Assembly (NCBI GenBank): GCA_017935365.1 | Contig: JAGBHT010000027.1 | Coordinates: 62,001 to 126,000, forward strand | Length of the DNA: 64,000 nucleotides | Direction of reading: 5' to 3' | From: Ruminiclostridium sp. | GTDB taxonomy: Bacteria > Bacillota > Clostridia > Oscillospirales > Ruminococcaceae | Part shown: piece after piece, positions 53,626 to 62,142 of the stretch | Layout of the letters: the number at the start of each line of letters is the position of its first letter | Position numbering within the stretch: the stretch's first letter is position 1 | The notes under the pieces: generated by a model | What the model was told of the DNA's origin: nothing | What the model saw: the letters and a program-made list of their open reading frames with translations, nothing else | The model's database searches: none | Position numbers and translations under genes: made by a program

Positions 53626-53772
53626 TTACTTGTTTAAAGCCTCGCACTTCTGGTTAGCTACAGTACAGCTTGTCTTACAAGCAGACTGGCATGAAGTCTG
53701 GCATCTTCCGCAGCCGCCCTTAGCAGCTGTTTCCTTGAGGTTAGCCTTGTTAACTGTCTTAATGTGCTTCAT
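53626..53772 (-). CDS. scfA: Six-cysteine ranthipeptide SCIFF precursor
   Basis: A 48-residue precursor peptide starting MKHIKTVNKANLKETAAKGG, followed by a core with Cys21, Cys24, Cys28, Cys32, Cys36 and Cys43, the six cysteines of the SCIFF family (almost universal in Clostridia). The maturase ScfB encoded just downstream links Cys residues to acceptor residues such as Thr. The product's role is not settled; a quorum-sensing-like signalling function has been proposed for clostridial SCIFF ranthipeptides. The ATG has CGGAGG 8 bases upstream and a consensus-like promoter at 53803-53831. Confidence 0.95.
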   Translation of the reverse strand: MKHIKTVNKANLKETAAKGGCGRCQTSCQSACKTSCTVANQKCEALNK

Positions 53773-53802
53773 AAAAACACCTCCGTTTATGTTATCATTC
53801 TA

Positions 53803-53831
53803 ATTGTATCATAAAGATACGGAAATTTCAA
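53803..53831 (-). promoter_or_regulatory. Promoter of the SCIFF operon
   Basis: On the minus strand TTGAAA (53826-53831), a 17-base spacer and TACAAT (53803-53808), about 30 bases before the scfA start codon. Confidence 0.8.
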
Positions 53832-53847
53832 TAGTTATTTTGAAAAA

Positions 53848-54003
53848 TTACATCCAGCCGCAATCGTCATACTCGCTCCACTTGTCCTCAAGCTGTTGCT
53901 GCTGTGACGCAAACTTCATAACGATATAGGCAACGCACGCTACAACAGCTATGAGAGCGCCTATAACGGGAACAACGTAATTCTTTTTCTTCTTTTCTTC
54001 CAT
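53848..54003 (-). CDS. Small single-pass membrane protein, 51 residues
   Basis: Reads MEEKKKKNYVVPVIGALIAV at the N-terminus: a basic start, one transmembrane helix (about residues 9-29), then a Gln-rich and acidic tail ending DDCGWM. The ATG at 54001-54003 has AAGGAAA upstream. It sits 41 bases after rsmI and upstream of the SCIFF promoter; its stop overlaps no other gene. I do not recognise a family; the membrane topology and ribosome binding site support a real gene. Confidence 0.65.
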   Translation of the reverse strand: MEEKKKKNYVVPVIGALIAVVACVAYIVMKFASQQQQLEDKWSEYDDCGWM

Positions 54004-54044
54004 AGTATTTTTCCTTTCGGTATTATTAAAGCCTGACGGCAGAT

Positions 54045-54875
54045 TTACATATTAAGATATTCCTTGTATATTTCCGACTTTGAGAACGGGGTCTTTCCTG
54101 CTATCTGCTTGCAGGCGTCGGACGGCTTGGTTCCGCCGTCAACCAGTTCTTTCGCCATAAGTGCGGCGTCGGTAAGAGAAATATCCTCATTTTCCTTTGC
54201 CTTTTGCTTTCCCTCGACTACAAGGACGTATTCACCTCTCGGCGTAAGCTCCTTGTAACGCTCTATCATTTCGGATATCGTACCCTTGATTACTTCCTCG
54301 TGTATCTTGGTAAGTTCTCTGCAAAGGGCTATCAGCCTGTCGCCGAGTACCCTGTACAGATCGTCAAGAGTATTTTTCAGCTTGTGCGGTGCTTCATAGA
54401 ATATAAGCGTTCTTGAAAAGTCCTTGATCTCGTCCAGATGTTCATCACGCTGTTTTTTTGTAACGCTTAAAAATCCCTCAAAGCTGAAACGCGAGGTGTC
54501 AAGTCCGCTCATACAAAGCGCAGTTATTGCGGCGCTGGGCCCGGGTACGCTTTCAATTTCAACGCCGTGTTCGTGACACTCTCTTACAAGCTCTTCGCCG
54601 GGATCGGATATGCACGGCATACCTGCGTCTGTCACTATGGCGCAGGTTTCGCCCTCAAGCAGACGTGCGGTTATATCCTCGCCGCGCTTGTTGCCGCTGA
54701 ACTTGTGATAGCTCACCATAGGCTTGCTTATTGAAAAGTGCGTCAGCAACTTCTGCGTTACTCTTGTATCTTCTGCGGCGATAAAGTCAACCTTGCCGAG
54801 CGTTTCAACAGCTCTCGGTGACAAGTCCGACAGATTTCCTATCGGAGTGCCGACTATATATAGTTTTCCTGCCAT
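54045..54875 (-). CDS. rsmI: 16S rRNA (cytidine(1402)-2'-O)-methyltransferase RsmI
   Basis: A 276-residue SAM-dependent enzyme of the tetrapyrrole-methylase fold that methylates C1402 in the ribosomal decoding centre. The family signature LYIVGTPIGNLSDLSPRA opens the protein, and AEDTRVTQKLL and SVPGPSAAITAL follow. Length is normal. It follows the tRNA methyltransferase homologue by 12 bases, as in the yabB-rsmI arrangement of other Firmicutes. Confidence 0.95.
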   Translation of the reverse strand: MAGKLYIVGTPIGNLSDLSPRAVETLGKVDFIAAEDTRVTQKLLTHFSISKPMVSYHKFSGNKRGEDITARLLEGETCAIVTDAGMPCISDPGEELVRECHEHGVEIESVPGPSAAITALCMSGLDTSRFSFEGFLSVTKKQRDEHLDEIKDFSRTLIFYEAPHKLKNTLDDLYRVLGDRLIALCRELTKIHEEVIKGTISEMIERYKELTPRGEYVLVVEGKQKAKENEDISLTDAALMAKELVDGGTKPSDACKQIAGKTPFSKSEIYKEYLNM

Positions 54876-54887
54876 TATTGTTTATTG

Positions 54888-55625
54888 TCAGCCTTTCTGC
54901 ATTTTCGTGCCGTAGTAGATTTTGTTCATTTCATCACTGTAGCCGTCATCGCCGTAGACCTCAAAGTCGGGGAGTATCTCCATACCGGGTTTACCGCCCT
55001 TTTTACCGCTTATCAGCACAAGCCACGGTTTTCCGCCTTTGCGGTTGACAACATTACGCATGACTTTAGGCTCAATTCCGTGCGAGCGCATAGAGCAGAT
55101 AACGTCTGCAAGGCGGAGCGGTATCTGACATATTTTAAGACTTCCGCCGTATTTCAAGAGCGACGCAGAGGTTTTCATAACATCGTCTATATTGCAGAGT
55201 ATCTCGTGGCGTGCCGCCGCCTGTACGTCCGAAAGGCGTTTTTCTCCCGACCCCTTTTTCCAGTACGGCGGATTTACCGTTACAATGTCGAAATATTCAC
55301 GGGGTACGCCCTGCGGATCTTTAAGGTCGCAAAGCACAGGCTTTACAGTGTCCGAAAGACTGTTTTCGGCAACGCTTTTATTGAACAGTTCTACCGCTTC
55401 GGGCATTATCTCGATGCCGTATATCTCTTTCGGCGGCTTTTTGGTTATATTCCTGCACATTATAAGCGGGATTATGCCACAGCCGGTGCAAAGGTCGCAC
55501 ACTTTATGGTGCGGTGCCGGATCGGCAAAATCCGCAAGAAGAAATGCGTCCGTGCCGAAACGGTGATCGTTTGAAACATATATATTTGTACCGGAAAGGT
55601 CAAAGCTTTCATAATTTTCTGCCAT
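54888..55625 (-). CDS. tRNA1(Val) adenine-N6 methyltransferase homologue (YabB/TrmN6-type)
   Basis: A 245-residue SAM-dependent methyltransferase with the SAM-binding segment VCDLCTGCGIIPL and the N6-adenine catalytic motif NPPYWKKG. The N-terminal FGTDAFLLADF is typical of the YfiC/YabB group that modifies A37 of tRNA-Val in E. coli. It is one base downstream of the trkH-like gene and 12 bases upstream of rsmI, hence one operon. Confidence 0.9.
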   Translation of the reverse strand: MAENYESFDLSGTNIYVSNDHRFGTDAFLLADFADPAPHHKVCDLCTGCGIIPLIMCRNITKKPPKEIYGIEIMPEAVELFNKSVAENSLSDTVKPVLCDLKDPQGVPREYFDIVTVNPPYWKKGSGEKRLSDVQAAARHEILCNIDDVMKTSASLLKYGGSLKICQIPLRLADVICSMRSHGIEPKVMRNVVNRKGGKPWLVLISGKKGGKPGMEILPDFEVYGDDGYSDEMNKIYYGTKMQKG

Positions 55626-55626
55626 A

Positions 55627-56991
55627 TCAGCCTACCAGTATATTTCCCTCGGGAAGGATCCTGTTCTTGTCCGAGTTGTGATTTTTTCTTATTATAAGCG
55701 AGGTCATAAGCGTTACAGGACCTATTCGTCCGGCAAGCATAGTAAATACCATTATCAGCTTTGCGGGAGTATTCATCTCGGCGGACGCACCGACTGAGAA
55801 GCCCGTTGTCGAGAATGCGGAAACTACCTCGAATATTGTTTTCTGAAGCGACATACCCTCACAGCACATAAGTATGCCTGTGAATGAAACGGCTATAAGA
55901 GTCAGCGACAGAACGATAACGGTGAATGTTTTATATATGGCGTCACGCTTTATCCTGTGACCCATAAGATAGGTATCCTCTCTGCCCTTCAGCACGGAAA
56001 TTACCGTACAAACGACAAGTGCGACGGTCGTTATCTTGATACCGCCTGCTGTGGATGCAGGAGCGGCACCGATGAACATAAGGATGGTGATAATTATTTT
56101 TGTAAAGGGCATAAGATCGTTCATATCAAAGCAGGGGAAGCCTGCGGTACGGGAGCTTGCGCTTAAGAATATAGATGTGAGGATTTTTTCTCCTACGGGC
56201 ATCTGTCCGAGCGTGTCCCGGTTTCCGAATTCTACTATAAATATTATAGCGGCGCCGACAAGCAGCATAACTGCGGCCATTATAAGAACCAGCTTTGTAT
56301 GGAGAAGTAGACGTTTTGTTTTGTTATAATGTCTTATGTTTCGCCATACGATAAAGCCCAGACCGCCTGTTGTGATGAGTACGATAAGAGTTATCATGAC
56401 AACGGGGTTGTTTGTGTAATTGCTGAGACCTATCGCGCCCTGTGTTGCGGTGAGAAGATCAAATCCTGCGTTGCAGAAAGCCGAAACCGAGAGGAACACC
56501 GCTTCAAATACTCCGAGTGCGCCGAAGTCGGGAACAAAGACGAATGAAAGTATGACAGCGCCGACAAATTCTATAGCGAACGAGTAAAGGACTATTTCAT
56601 AGAAAAGCCTTTTCGGTGTGGTTTCGAGTGCGTTGTCGGTAAGGTCGCTTGCGGCGATCTTTACAGTTGACCAGCCGAGCTTCTTTCCGAGGATAAGGTT
56701 GATGAATGTAACCAATGTCAGAAATCCCAGACCGCCGACCTGTATCAGAGCGAGTATGACACCCTGACCGAAGCCGTTGAAATAATTATAGGTGTCAAAT
56801 ACAGTGATACCGGTAACGCAGGTTGCACTTGTCGCGGTAAAAAGGCAGTCGATAAAATCGCTGAATTGTCCGTTTCTTGACGATATGGGCAGGAAGAGCA
56901 ATACAGCGCCTGCTAGAATGATAATCGAAAAACCGAGCACAAGCAGTCTTGACGGCTGCATCTGTCGGGTCTTCTTTTTCAGTTTAGGCAT
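55627..56991 (-). CDS. TrkH/KtrB-family potassium transporter membrane subunit
   Basis: A 454-residue channel-like protein with four repeated membrane-pore-membrane units. The filter regions are TSATCVTGITVFD, SAFCNAGFDLL, ASSRTAGFPCFD and FSTTGFSVGASAE, each with the key Gly. Takes up K+ with a cytosolic RCK partner (TrkA/KtrA); no such gene is in the window. Length around 450 fits KtrB-like proteins. It follows the large membrane-protein gene by 35 bases. Confidence 0.93.
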   Translation of the reverse strand: MPKLKKKTRQMQPSRLLVLGFSIIILAGAVLLFLPISSRNGQFSDFIDCLFTATSATCVTGITVFDTYNYFNGFGQGVILALIQVGGLGFLTLVTFINLILGKKLGWSTVKIAASDLTDNALETTPKRLFYEIVLYSFAIEFVGAVILSFVFVPDFGALGVFEAVFLSVSAFCNAGFDLLTATQGAIGLSNYTNNPVVMITLIVLITTGGLGFIVWRNIRHYNKTKRLLLHTKLVLIMAAVMLLVGAAIIFIVEFGNRDTLGQMPVGEKILTSIFLSASSRTAGFPCFDMNDLMPFTKIIITILMFIGAAPASTAGGIKITTVALVVCTVISVLKGREDTYLMGHRIKRDAIYKTFTVIVLSLTLIAVSFTGILMCCEGMSLQKTIFEVVSAFSTTGFSVGASAEMNTPAKLIMVFTMLAGRIGPVTLMTSLIIRKNHNSDKNRILPEGNILVG

Positions 56992-57026
56992 TTTTCAAGT
57001 TTCTCTCCTTAGTTTCTTTTTAATTC

Positions 57027-58847
57027 TTATTGTTCACTTTCGGGAAGGTCGTTGTCTTCCGGTCTTTCCGGCAGTTCATCTTCACTCTGTCTGATAGCGT
57101 TCTTTCCGATTGCGTATACGTTTATATCGTTTATACGTCCGATAAGCACGCAAGCCCCGTCGGTCTTTACCGAATCGGTGCTGACCAGATAGCAGTCCTT
57201 GGGAACAGGCTGACCTTCATTTATATATTTAACCGTTGAGGACTGATTGTAGTACTGTATGCTCATAGCGGTCATACGGTCCTCATCATAAACGGCTATT
57301 GTCTTGTTTCCTGTGCCGCCTGAATAAGCGGTGATACATTCGTTTATCCTGAGCGTGTCCGACACGTTTTCGCGGCTTTCCTCGGCATAGCCGAACAGTC
57401 CGCTTGAAGCCGCCGCAATGCTTGCGTATATCACGGCTCCCGTAAATATAAAAGCGGTTATCTTTGATGCGTTTATCTTGGTACAGCATACGACCGGTAC
57501 TGCCGCCGCAAATACGGTGAACAGCAGGCAGACAGGATACAGCATATCCGAGCTTGTAAGTCCCGATGATGCGTCGCATCCGATAAGCATAGCCGTAATA
57601 CCGGGCGTCATAACGTTGCTGAGTATCTGCGTACCCGCTTTTGAGGCGTTGTAGAGAAGCAGAGCCGCAGTAGCGGCAAGACCGTTTCCGGTAACGCAGA
57701 GAAGAAGTCTTGAGTAGCTTATGCCATATACAAAAATATAGCTGAAAAACAGAAGTACAAACGGAACTGCTACATTGAATACCGATGCGGCACCGAACAC
57801 GGTATCCTGCGCCGCCGTAATTCCGTCAACATTAAGGAATGCGTCGGCGGACAGAGTGAAAATGAGCATAAGTGTACACAGCACGCCCGTTGATACAAAA
57901 GAGCCGTCATAATACTGTTCTTCTTTTTTTCTTTTACTGCGGATAAAGCTTACAAGTGCTATTATAACAAATGTAAGCGCCGCTCCGCCTATACCCCATG
58001 TTGAAATGATAAAGTAGTACAGCCGTCCGCCTATAAGGGTGAGCAGTGATGCGCCGCCGTCTGCAAGAGCGCCGAGAGAACTCTGTACCGACTGTACGAT
58101 CCCTCCCGAAAAGTCATACATACCTCTTGCAAGATATGTTAGCACGATATCTGCCGCAAATAACATAATGAACGTCACAGCGTATGCGCTGAAGTAAACC
58201 GGCTTCTTGCCGCCTGTGAGCTTTGTGTAAAGACAGAACAGGCAGACAGCTATAAATATGCCGATGCAGGCAGGCGACAGGAAATAAGCGCCTGTTGTAA
58301 GCAGTCCCGCTATAACGGAAGCAAAGAACAATCCCGCTTTTTTGCCGCCTTCCTTTTCCCGTCTGAATATAACGAGCAGGAGAAGCATTACAAATACAGC
58401 GGCAAGCGGTTCGGAAAGCAGATAGTGCGAATATATGAGCACCGACGGGAAAATGCCGCACAGCGCAGTTATAATAAGTCTTTGCCACAGCTTTTCCACA
58501 CCCAGTCTGTTCGAAAGGCGGAACGCCGCAAGCGGTATTACCGCATATGCCGCCGAGTTTATCAGCATAAATAATTTGTACTGGAGCACAGGGTCGGGGC
58601 AAAGCATAGTCGGCAGATACGGTATTCCGCGGAGAAATCCGCTTATACTGCCGACAGACGGCATAACGCCGGTCCAGTCCCTGCCTAAAAATGCGGCGGC
58701 AGCGGCGGCACCGGTAAACTCTTCTTCAAGAGATGCCGTCTGCATAAACATTCCGAGCGCCGAGCCGAGTATGAAAAATACAAAGAACACAAGGAGCGAC
58801 ATACCTTTTTCGCCCTTTTTACCGTAAAATGTATTGAGTTTTCCCAA
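57027..58847 (-). CDS. Large polytopic membrane protein, possibly glycosyltransferase-like
   Basis: A 606-residue protein with about 12-14 hydrophobic helices, a soluble domain at about 520-580, and an acidic Glu/Pro/Asp tail. The layout resembles GT-C type or polysaccharide-assembly membrane proteins, but no catalytic motif is certain. The TTG at 58845-58847 has GAAAGGAGG about 10 bases upstream and starts 41 bases after the RING-protein stop; a longer frame starting at 58979 overlaps that gene and lacks a ribosome binding site. Confidence 0.7.
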   Translation of the reverse strand: MGKLNTFYGKKGEKGMSLLVFFVFFILGSALGMFMQTASLEEEFTGAAAAAAFLGRDWTGVMPSVGSISGFLRGIPYLPTMLCPDPVLQYKLFMLINSAAYAVIPLAAFRLSNRLGVEKLWQRLIITALCGIFPSVLIYSHYLLSEPLAAVFVMLLLLVIFRREKEGGKKAGLFFASVIAGLLTTGAYFLSPACIGIFIAVCLFCLYTKLTGGKKPVYFSAYAVTFIMLFAADIVLTYLARGMYDFSGGIVQSVQSSLGALADGGASLLTLIGGRLYYFIISTWGIGGAALTFVIIALVSFIRSKRKKEEQYYDGSFVSTGVLCTLMLIFTLSADAFLNVDGITAAQDTVFGAASVFNVAVPFVLLFFSYIFVYGISYSRLLLCVTGNGLAATAALLLYNASKAGTQILSNVMTPGITAMLIGCDASSGLTSSDMLYPVCLLFTVFAAAVPVVCCTKINASKITAFIFTGAVIYASIAAASSGLFGYAEESRENVSDTLRINECITAYSGGTGNKTIAVYDEDRMTAMSIQYYNQSSTVKYINEGQPVPKDCYLVSTDSVKTDGACVLIGRINDINVYAIGKNAIRQSEDELPERPEDNDLPESEQ

Positions 58848-58888
58848 AGCCGCCGCCCCTCCTTTCGTACATACAGTGTCTGTTATTG

Positions 58889-59785
58889 TCAGCTGATAAG
58901 AGTGTTTACCAGCGAATTTCCGATGCCGAGCATATGATTTATAAGCTGGAACACGAAGATTATCGCTATCGCGGAGCACAGAGAGAATGCCACCGCATAG
59001 AAAATGCTCGGTCTTCCTGCCACTTCTATCCTTGCAAGCACACGGTCATAGCTTTCGTTTGAGTAGTGCTGTTTTATCATGTTTATCCTTTTTATGCAGG
59101 ACTTGAAGTAGAAGTAGTTGAAGAACATCAGCACAAATATATCAATGGCAAGTGAAAGCGCCGTAGAGATTATATAAGCCGTCATAAGCATATTGTCGTT
59201 TATTCCGAGCTGTTCGGCAAAATGACTGAGCAGTATCTTTGCTTCTGTTGTCAGGAACAGAAGTATCATCATGACAACGCCGAACAGGTTCATCTTGCGG
59301 TAAAAGCAATGAATCGGGAACATCAGAAAAGCGGCAAAGTTAAGCTTCAGCGATTTGTTGTTCTTCCGTATATCCTTGAATACCGGCAGATAATAGTAGC
59401 CGTTCTTGCCTATGAACTTGAGTAGTTCCTGCGCGGTCACACCGTCTATCGCGTCAAAGTCCTTCTGCTGTTCGAGAAGTTTCTTATCCATAATTTCGCG
59501 GTATTCGTCATAGCTGTCAACGTGTATTATCTCAAATCCGTCATTCGTATTTTCGTACTTTTGGTTTTCGGCACTCTCGATATTTTCAAGGTGTTCGCAA
59601 AGCTCCCGGTTTTCGCCTTTCCACTCATAGCTTCCGTGTTCGGCGGAATGAACGCAGGTGCCTATTCTTTCCCAGCATTCACGGTGGTACGGTGTGCCGC
59701 ATTCGGGGCAGACCACTATATTTTCATCATCAAAGAACTTCATGCCGCAGGCGGCACATTTTTCATTTTTAAACTCTTCGTGCAT
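58889..59785 (-). CDS. Prokaryotic RING-finger membrane protein
   Basis: A 298-residue protein. Residues about 11-50 form a Cys4-His-Cys zinc-binding module (CAACGMKFFDDENIVVCPEC, then GTPYHRECW and a later Cys-His pair), the prokaryotic RING family 1 pattern. A linker follows, then a DUF2628-like region (FLMFPIHCFYRKMN) and three transmembrane helices. The zinc module should be cytosolic. Whether it binds ubiquitin-like proteins is unknown; in most such proteins the RING-like fold is an adaptor. The gene is followed by the large membrane-protein gene. Confidence 0.78.
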   Translation of the reverse strand: MHEEFKNEKCAACGMKFFDDENIVVCPECGTPYHRECWERIGTCVHSAEHGSYEWKGENRELCEHLENIESAENQKYENTNDGFEIIHVDSYDEYREIMDKKLLEQQKDFDAIDGVTAQELLKFIGKNGYYYLPVFKDIRKNNKSLKLNFAAFLMFPIHCFYRKMNLFGVVMMILLFLTTEAKILLSHFAEQLGINDNMLMTAYIISTALSLAIDIFVLMFFNYFYFKSCIKRINMIKQHYSNESYDRVLARIEVAGRPSIFYAVAFSLCSAIAIIFVFQLINHMLGIGNSLVNTLIS

Positions 59786-59843
59786 CTTATATCCTAACCT
59801 GATTTTGTTTAGTGACTATATTTAATATATTATAACACGGTTT

Positions 59844-60072
59844 ATTCACGCCGTCAAGGTGTGTATAAACCGTGTTAAAACGTTCTCAGACACAGTGCGA
59901 CAGCACACCGCATAATTATGCGGGTAAAATCGCATTTCAGCGATTTTAGTCTGAGGTTGTTATAACTACCTCTAATTCACGCCGTCAAGTTAAAAACGGC
60001 GTGTTTAAACCGTGTTAAAACGTTCTCAGACGCAGTACGCCGGCACACCGCATAATTATGCGGGTAAAATCG
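59844..60072. repeat. Imperfect direct duplication of about 90-98 bp with palindromes
   Basis: Copy 1 spans 59844-59932 and copy 2 spans 59975-60072; both start ATTCACGCCGTCAAG and share AAACCGTGTTAAAACGTTCT and the perfect 16-bp palindrome CCGCATAATTATGCGG (59908-59923 and 60048-60063). Inverted arms AACACGGTTTA/TAAACCGTGTT also frame copy 1. This fills most of the gene-free 59786-60158 interval between divergent genes. Confidence 0.85.
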
Positions 60073-60098
60073 GCACATCGTCAAGGTATAAAAACCGC

Positions 60099-60127
60099 TT
60101 GTATAAGCAGGCGTGACGGTGTATAAT
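60099..60127 (+). promoter_or_regulatory. Promoter of the asparaginase gene
   Basis: TTGTAT (60099-60104), a 17-base spacer and TATAAT (60122-60127), about 30 bases before the start codon. Confidence 0.75.
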
Positions 60128-60158
60128 AACAGCAGTGAACAGCTTAAGGAGCGTGGAT

Positions 60159-61100
60159 ATGAGAAAAAGAATATTATGGATACAAACGGGCGGAACATTT
60201 TCGTGCGCAGGCACAGAAAGCGGACTTGCGCCGTGTTCAAGCGAGGAGCAGGCAAGAAAGATATTGTTGCTGATGCCGCAGATAATTGAGAGATATGAAG
60301 TCACTCCGATTGTGCTGATGAATATTGACAGCAGTGATATGACAACAGCCGACCATAAGCGTATCGGCGATACGATCGATGAAAATATCGTAAAATATGA
60401 CGGGATAGTAATAACCCACGGGACTGATACCATGGCATATACCGCCGCCACACTGTCGGTTATGCTCCAAAATCTGCCGATACCGGTTGTGCTGACGGGC
60501 TCACAACGTCCGTTCTTTGACAAGGACAGCGACGCACCGAAAAATTTTGCCGACGCATTCATGGCTGTAGGCAAGGCTTCAATGGGAGGGATATTTGTCG
60601 TTTTCGGCGGTCGGATCATGAGAGGGTGCGACTGCACAAAGGTCGATACGGTTTCCGATGACGCTTTTTGTTCGGCAACGGGAAACGAGGGGAAAACCGC
60701 AAACGGCAACGTGACTTTCTCGGATAACGAAAATCAAGGCAGTTACAGCTATGATAGCTCACTTTGCAAGGCGGACGGAAAAGTTGCTCTGCTTGATATG
60801 CACCCGTCGTTCAACCCGGATATGATCGCTTTACTGTATGACAGCGGAATAAGAGGATTTGTTATCCGCTGTTACGGAGCGGGCGGAATGCCGGAAAAGG
60901 TAAGAGCGGCGCTCGGAACGGTTATAGCCAAAGGCGCAAAGGCAATAGCGGTAACGCAGTGCCTGCACGGCGGTGCAGACCTTGGTATATACGCTGTCGG
61001 AACAGACGCGGAGAAGGCAGGTATTATTGACGGAGGGAATATGACTGCGGAGTATGCCCTGGCGGTGATGATGAAAACCGTTTCCGATATTGAACAATAA
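60159..61100 (+). CDS. L-asparaginase (type I-like)
   Basis: A 313-residue enzyme hydrolysing asparagine to aspartate and ammonia. The first active-site Thr is in IQTGGTFSCAG and the second Thr-Asp pair in THGTDTMAYTA; VLTGSQRPF is also conserved. No signal peptide, so cytosolic, as for type I enzymes. The ATG at 60159 has AAGGAG 7 bases upstream; an earlier in-frame ATG at 60135 overlaps the start of the transcript and lacks a ribosome binding site. Confidence 0.9.
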   Translation: MRKRILWIQTGGTFSCAGTESGLAPCSSEEQARKILLLMPQIIERYEVTPIVLMNIDSSDMTTADHKRIGDTIDENIVKYDGIVITHGTDTMAYTAATLSVMLQNLPIPVVLTGSQRPFFDKDSDAPKNFADAFMAVGKASMGGIFVVFGGRIMRGCDCTKVDTVSDDAFCSATGNEGKTANGNVTFSDNENQGSYSYDSSLCKADGKVALLDMHPSFNPDMIALLYDSGIRGFVIRCYGAGGMPEKVRAALGTVIAKGAKAIAVTQCLHGGADLGIYAVGTDAEKAGIIDGGNMTAEYALAVMMKTVSDIEQ

Positions 61101-61210
61101 TTTTCACGCAAGAAGCCGGATGTATGCTTGCATATGAAAGAAATCCTGCTTGAAAAAAATGTATGTTTCGACTGTTCTGACGGAAAATTTTGAAATCCTG
61201 CATTTTTCGC

Positions 61211-61239
61211 TTGCAAAATTTTGCAAAGTGTAGTACAAT
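61211..61239 (+). promoter_or_regulatory. Promoter and palindromic operator of the RpiR-type regulator gene
   Basis: TTGCAA (61211-61216), a 17-base spacer and TACAAT (61234-61239). The -35 box is the left half of a perfect 16-bp palindrome, TTGCAAAATTTTGCAA (61211-61226), an ideal position for a repressor site. The adjacent regulator gene suggests autoregulation. Confidence 0.75.
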
Positions 61240-61281
61240 TAAGCTGTACGAAATATGGCTTAATGCCGAAAGGAAATAAAA

Positions 61282-62142
61282 ATGCAGGAAGATCTACTTG
61301 TTCAGATTGAAAATAAGATGAGCACTTTTTCAAAAAGTCAGAAGCTCATTGCAAACTTCATTATAAACAGCTATGAAAAGGCGGCTTATATGACCGCATT
61401 AAAGCTCGGAAACGCTGTCAATGTCAGCGAATCCACGGTTGTACGTTTCGCTATAGAAATGGGCTTTGAGGGTTACCCGGAGCTTCAGAAGAGCTTGCAG
61501 TCGCTGATAAAGAACCGCCTTACTGCGGTACAGCGTATCAATATTACAAACGACCGTATCGGTGACGACGGAGTGCTTAAGAACACGCTCACACAAGATA
61601 TGGACCGTATACGCAGAACGCTTGAAGAGATCGATCCCAAGGTTTTTGATACGGCTATTGAGAAGATCTGCTCGGCAAGAAGAATTTACATACTCGGTGC
61701 TATGAGCAGCAGTATTCTTGCAAGATTCCTCGACTACAACTTCCAGCTGATATTTGACAATGTACATTTTGTACAGGCTATCAGCACAAGCGGTATCTAT
61801 CAGCAGATCATTCATATGAACAGTGAGGACGCATTTATCGCTATATCGTTCCCTCGTTATTCGCAAAGTACGATAAAGGCAACCGCTTATGCAAAGAGCT
61901 GTAACGCAAATGTTGTTGCGATAACTGACAGCGTGACTTCACCGCTTGCGCCTTATGCTAACGAACTGCTTATAGCAAGGAGCGATATGGCAAGCTTTGC
62001 GGATTCGCTCGTTGCTCCGCTCAGTCTGCTGAATGCAATAATCGTTGCGGTAAGCGCAAGGAATAAAGACAACATCGAGCAGACTTTCGGCAAGCTGGAA
62101 AAGCTGTGGGAAGAAAATCAGGTATATAAAAAGGACGTATAA
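61282..62142 (+). CDS. RpiR/MurR-family transcriptional regulator
   Basis: A 286-residue protein with an N-terminal HTH_6 domain (about 1-77; VNVSESTVVRFAIEMGFEGY is the recognition helix region) and a C-terminal SIS sugar-phosphate-binding domain (about 125-260; RRIYILGAMSSSILARFLDY, AFIAISFPRYSQSTIKA). Such regulators sense phosphosugars and mostly repress sugar-catabolic or cell-wall recycling genes. The ligand is unknown. Its stop overlaps the start of the flavoprotein gene by one base (TAATG), so the two are coupled. Confidence 0.93.
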   Translation: MQEDLLVQIENKMSTFSKSQKLIANFIINSYEKAAYMTALKLGNAVNVSESTVVRFAIEMGFEGYPELQKSLQSLIKNRLTAVQRINITNDRIGDDGVLKNTLTQDMDRIRRTLEEIDPKVFDTAIEKICSARRIYILGAMSSSILARFLDYNFQLIFDNVHFVQAISTSGIYQQIIHMNSEDAFIAISFPRYSQSTIKATAYAKSCNANVVAITDSVTSPLAPYANELLIARSDMASFADSLVAPLSLLNAIIVAVSARNKDNIEQTFGKLEKLWEENQVYKKDV

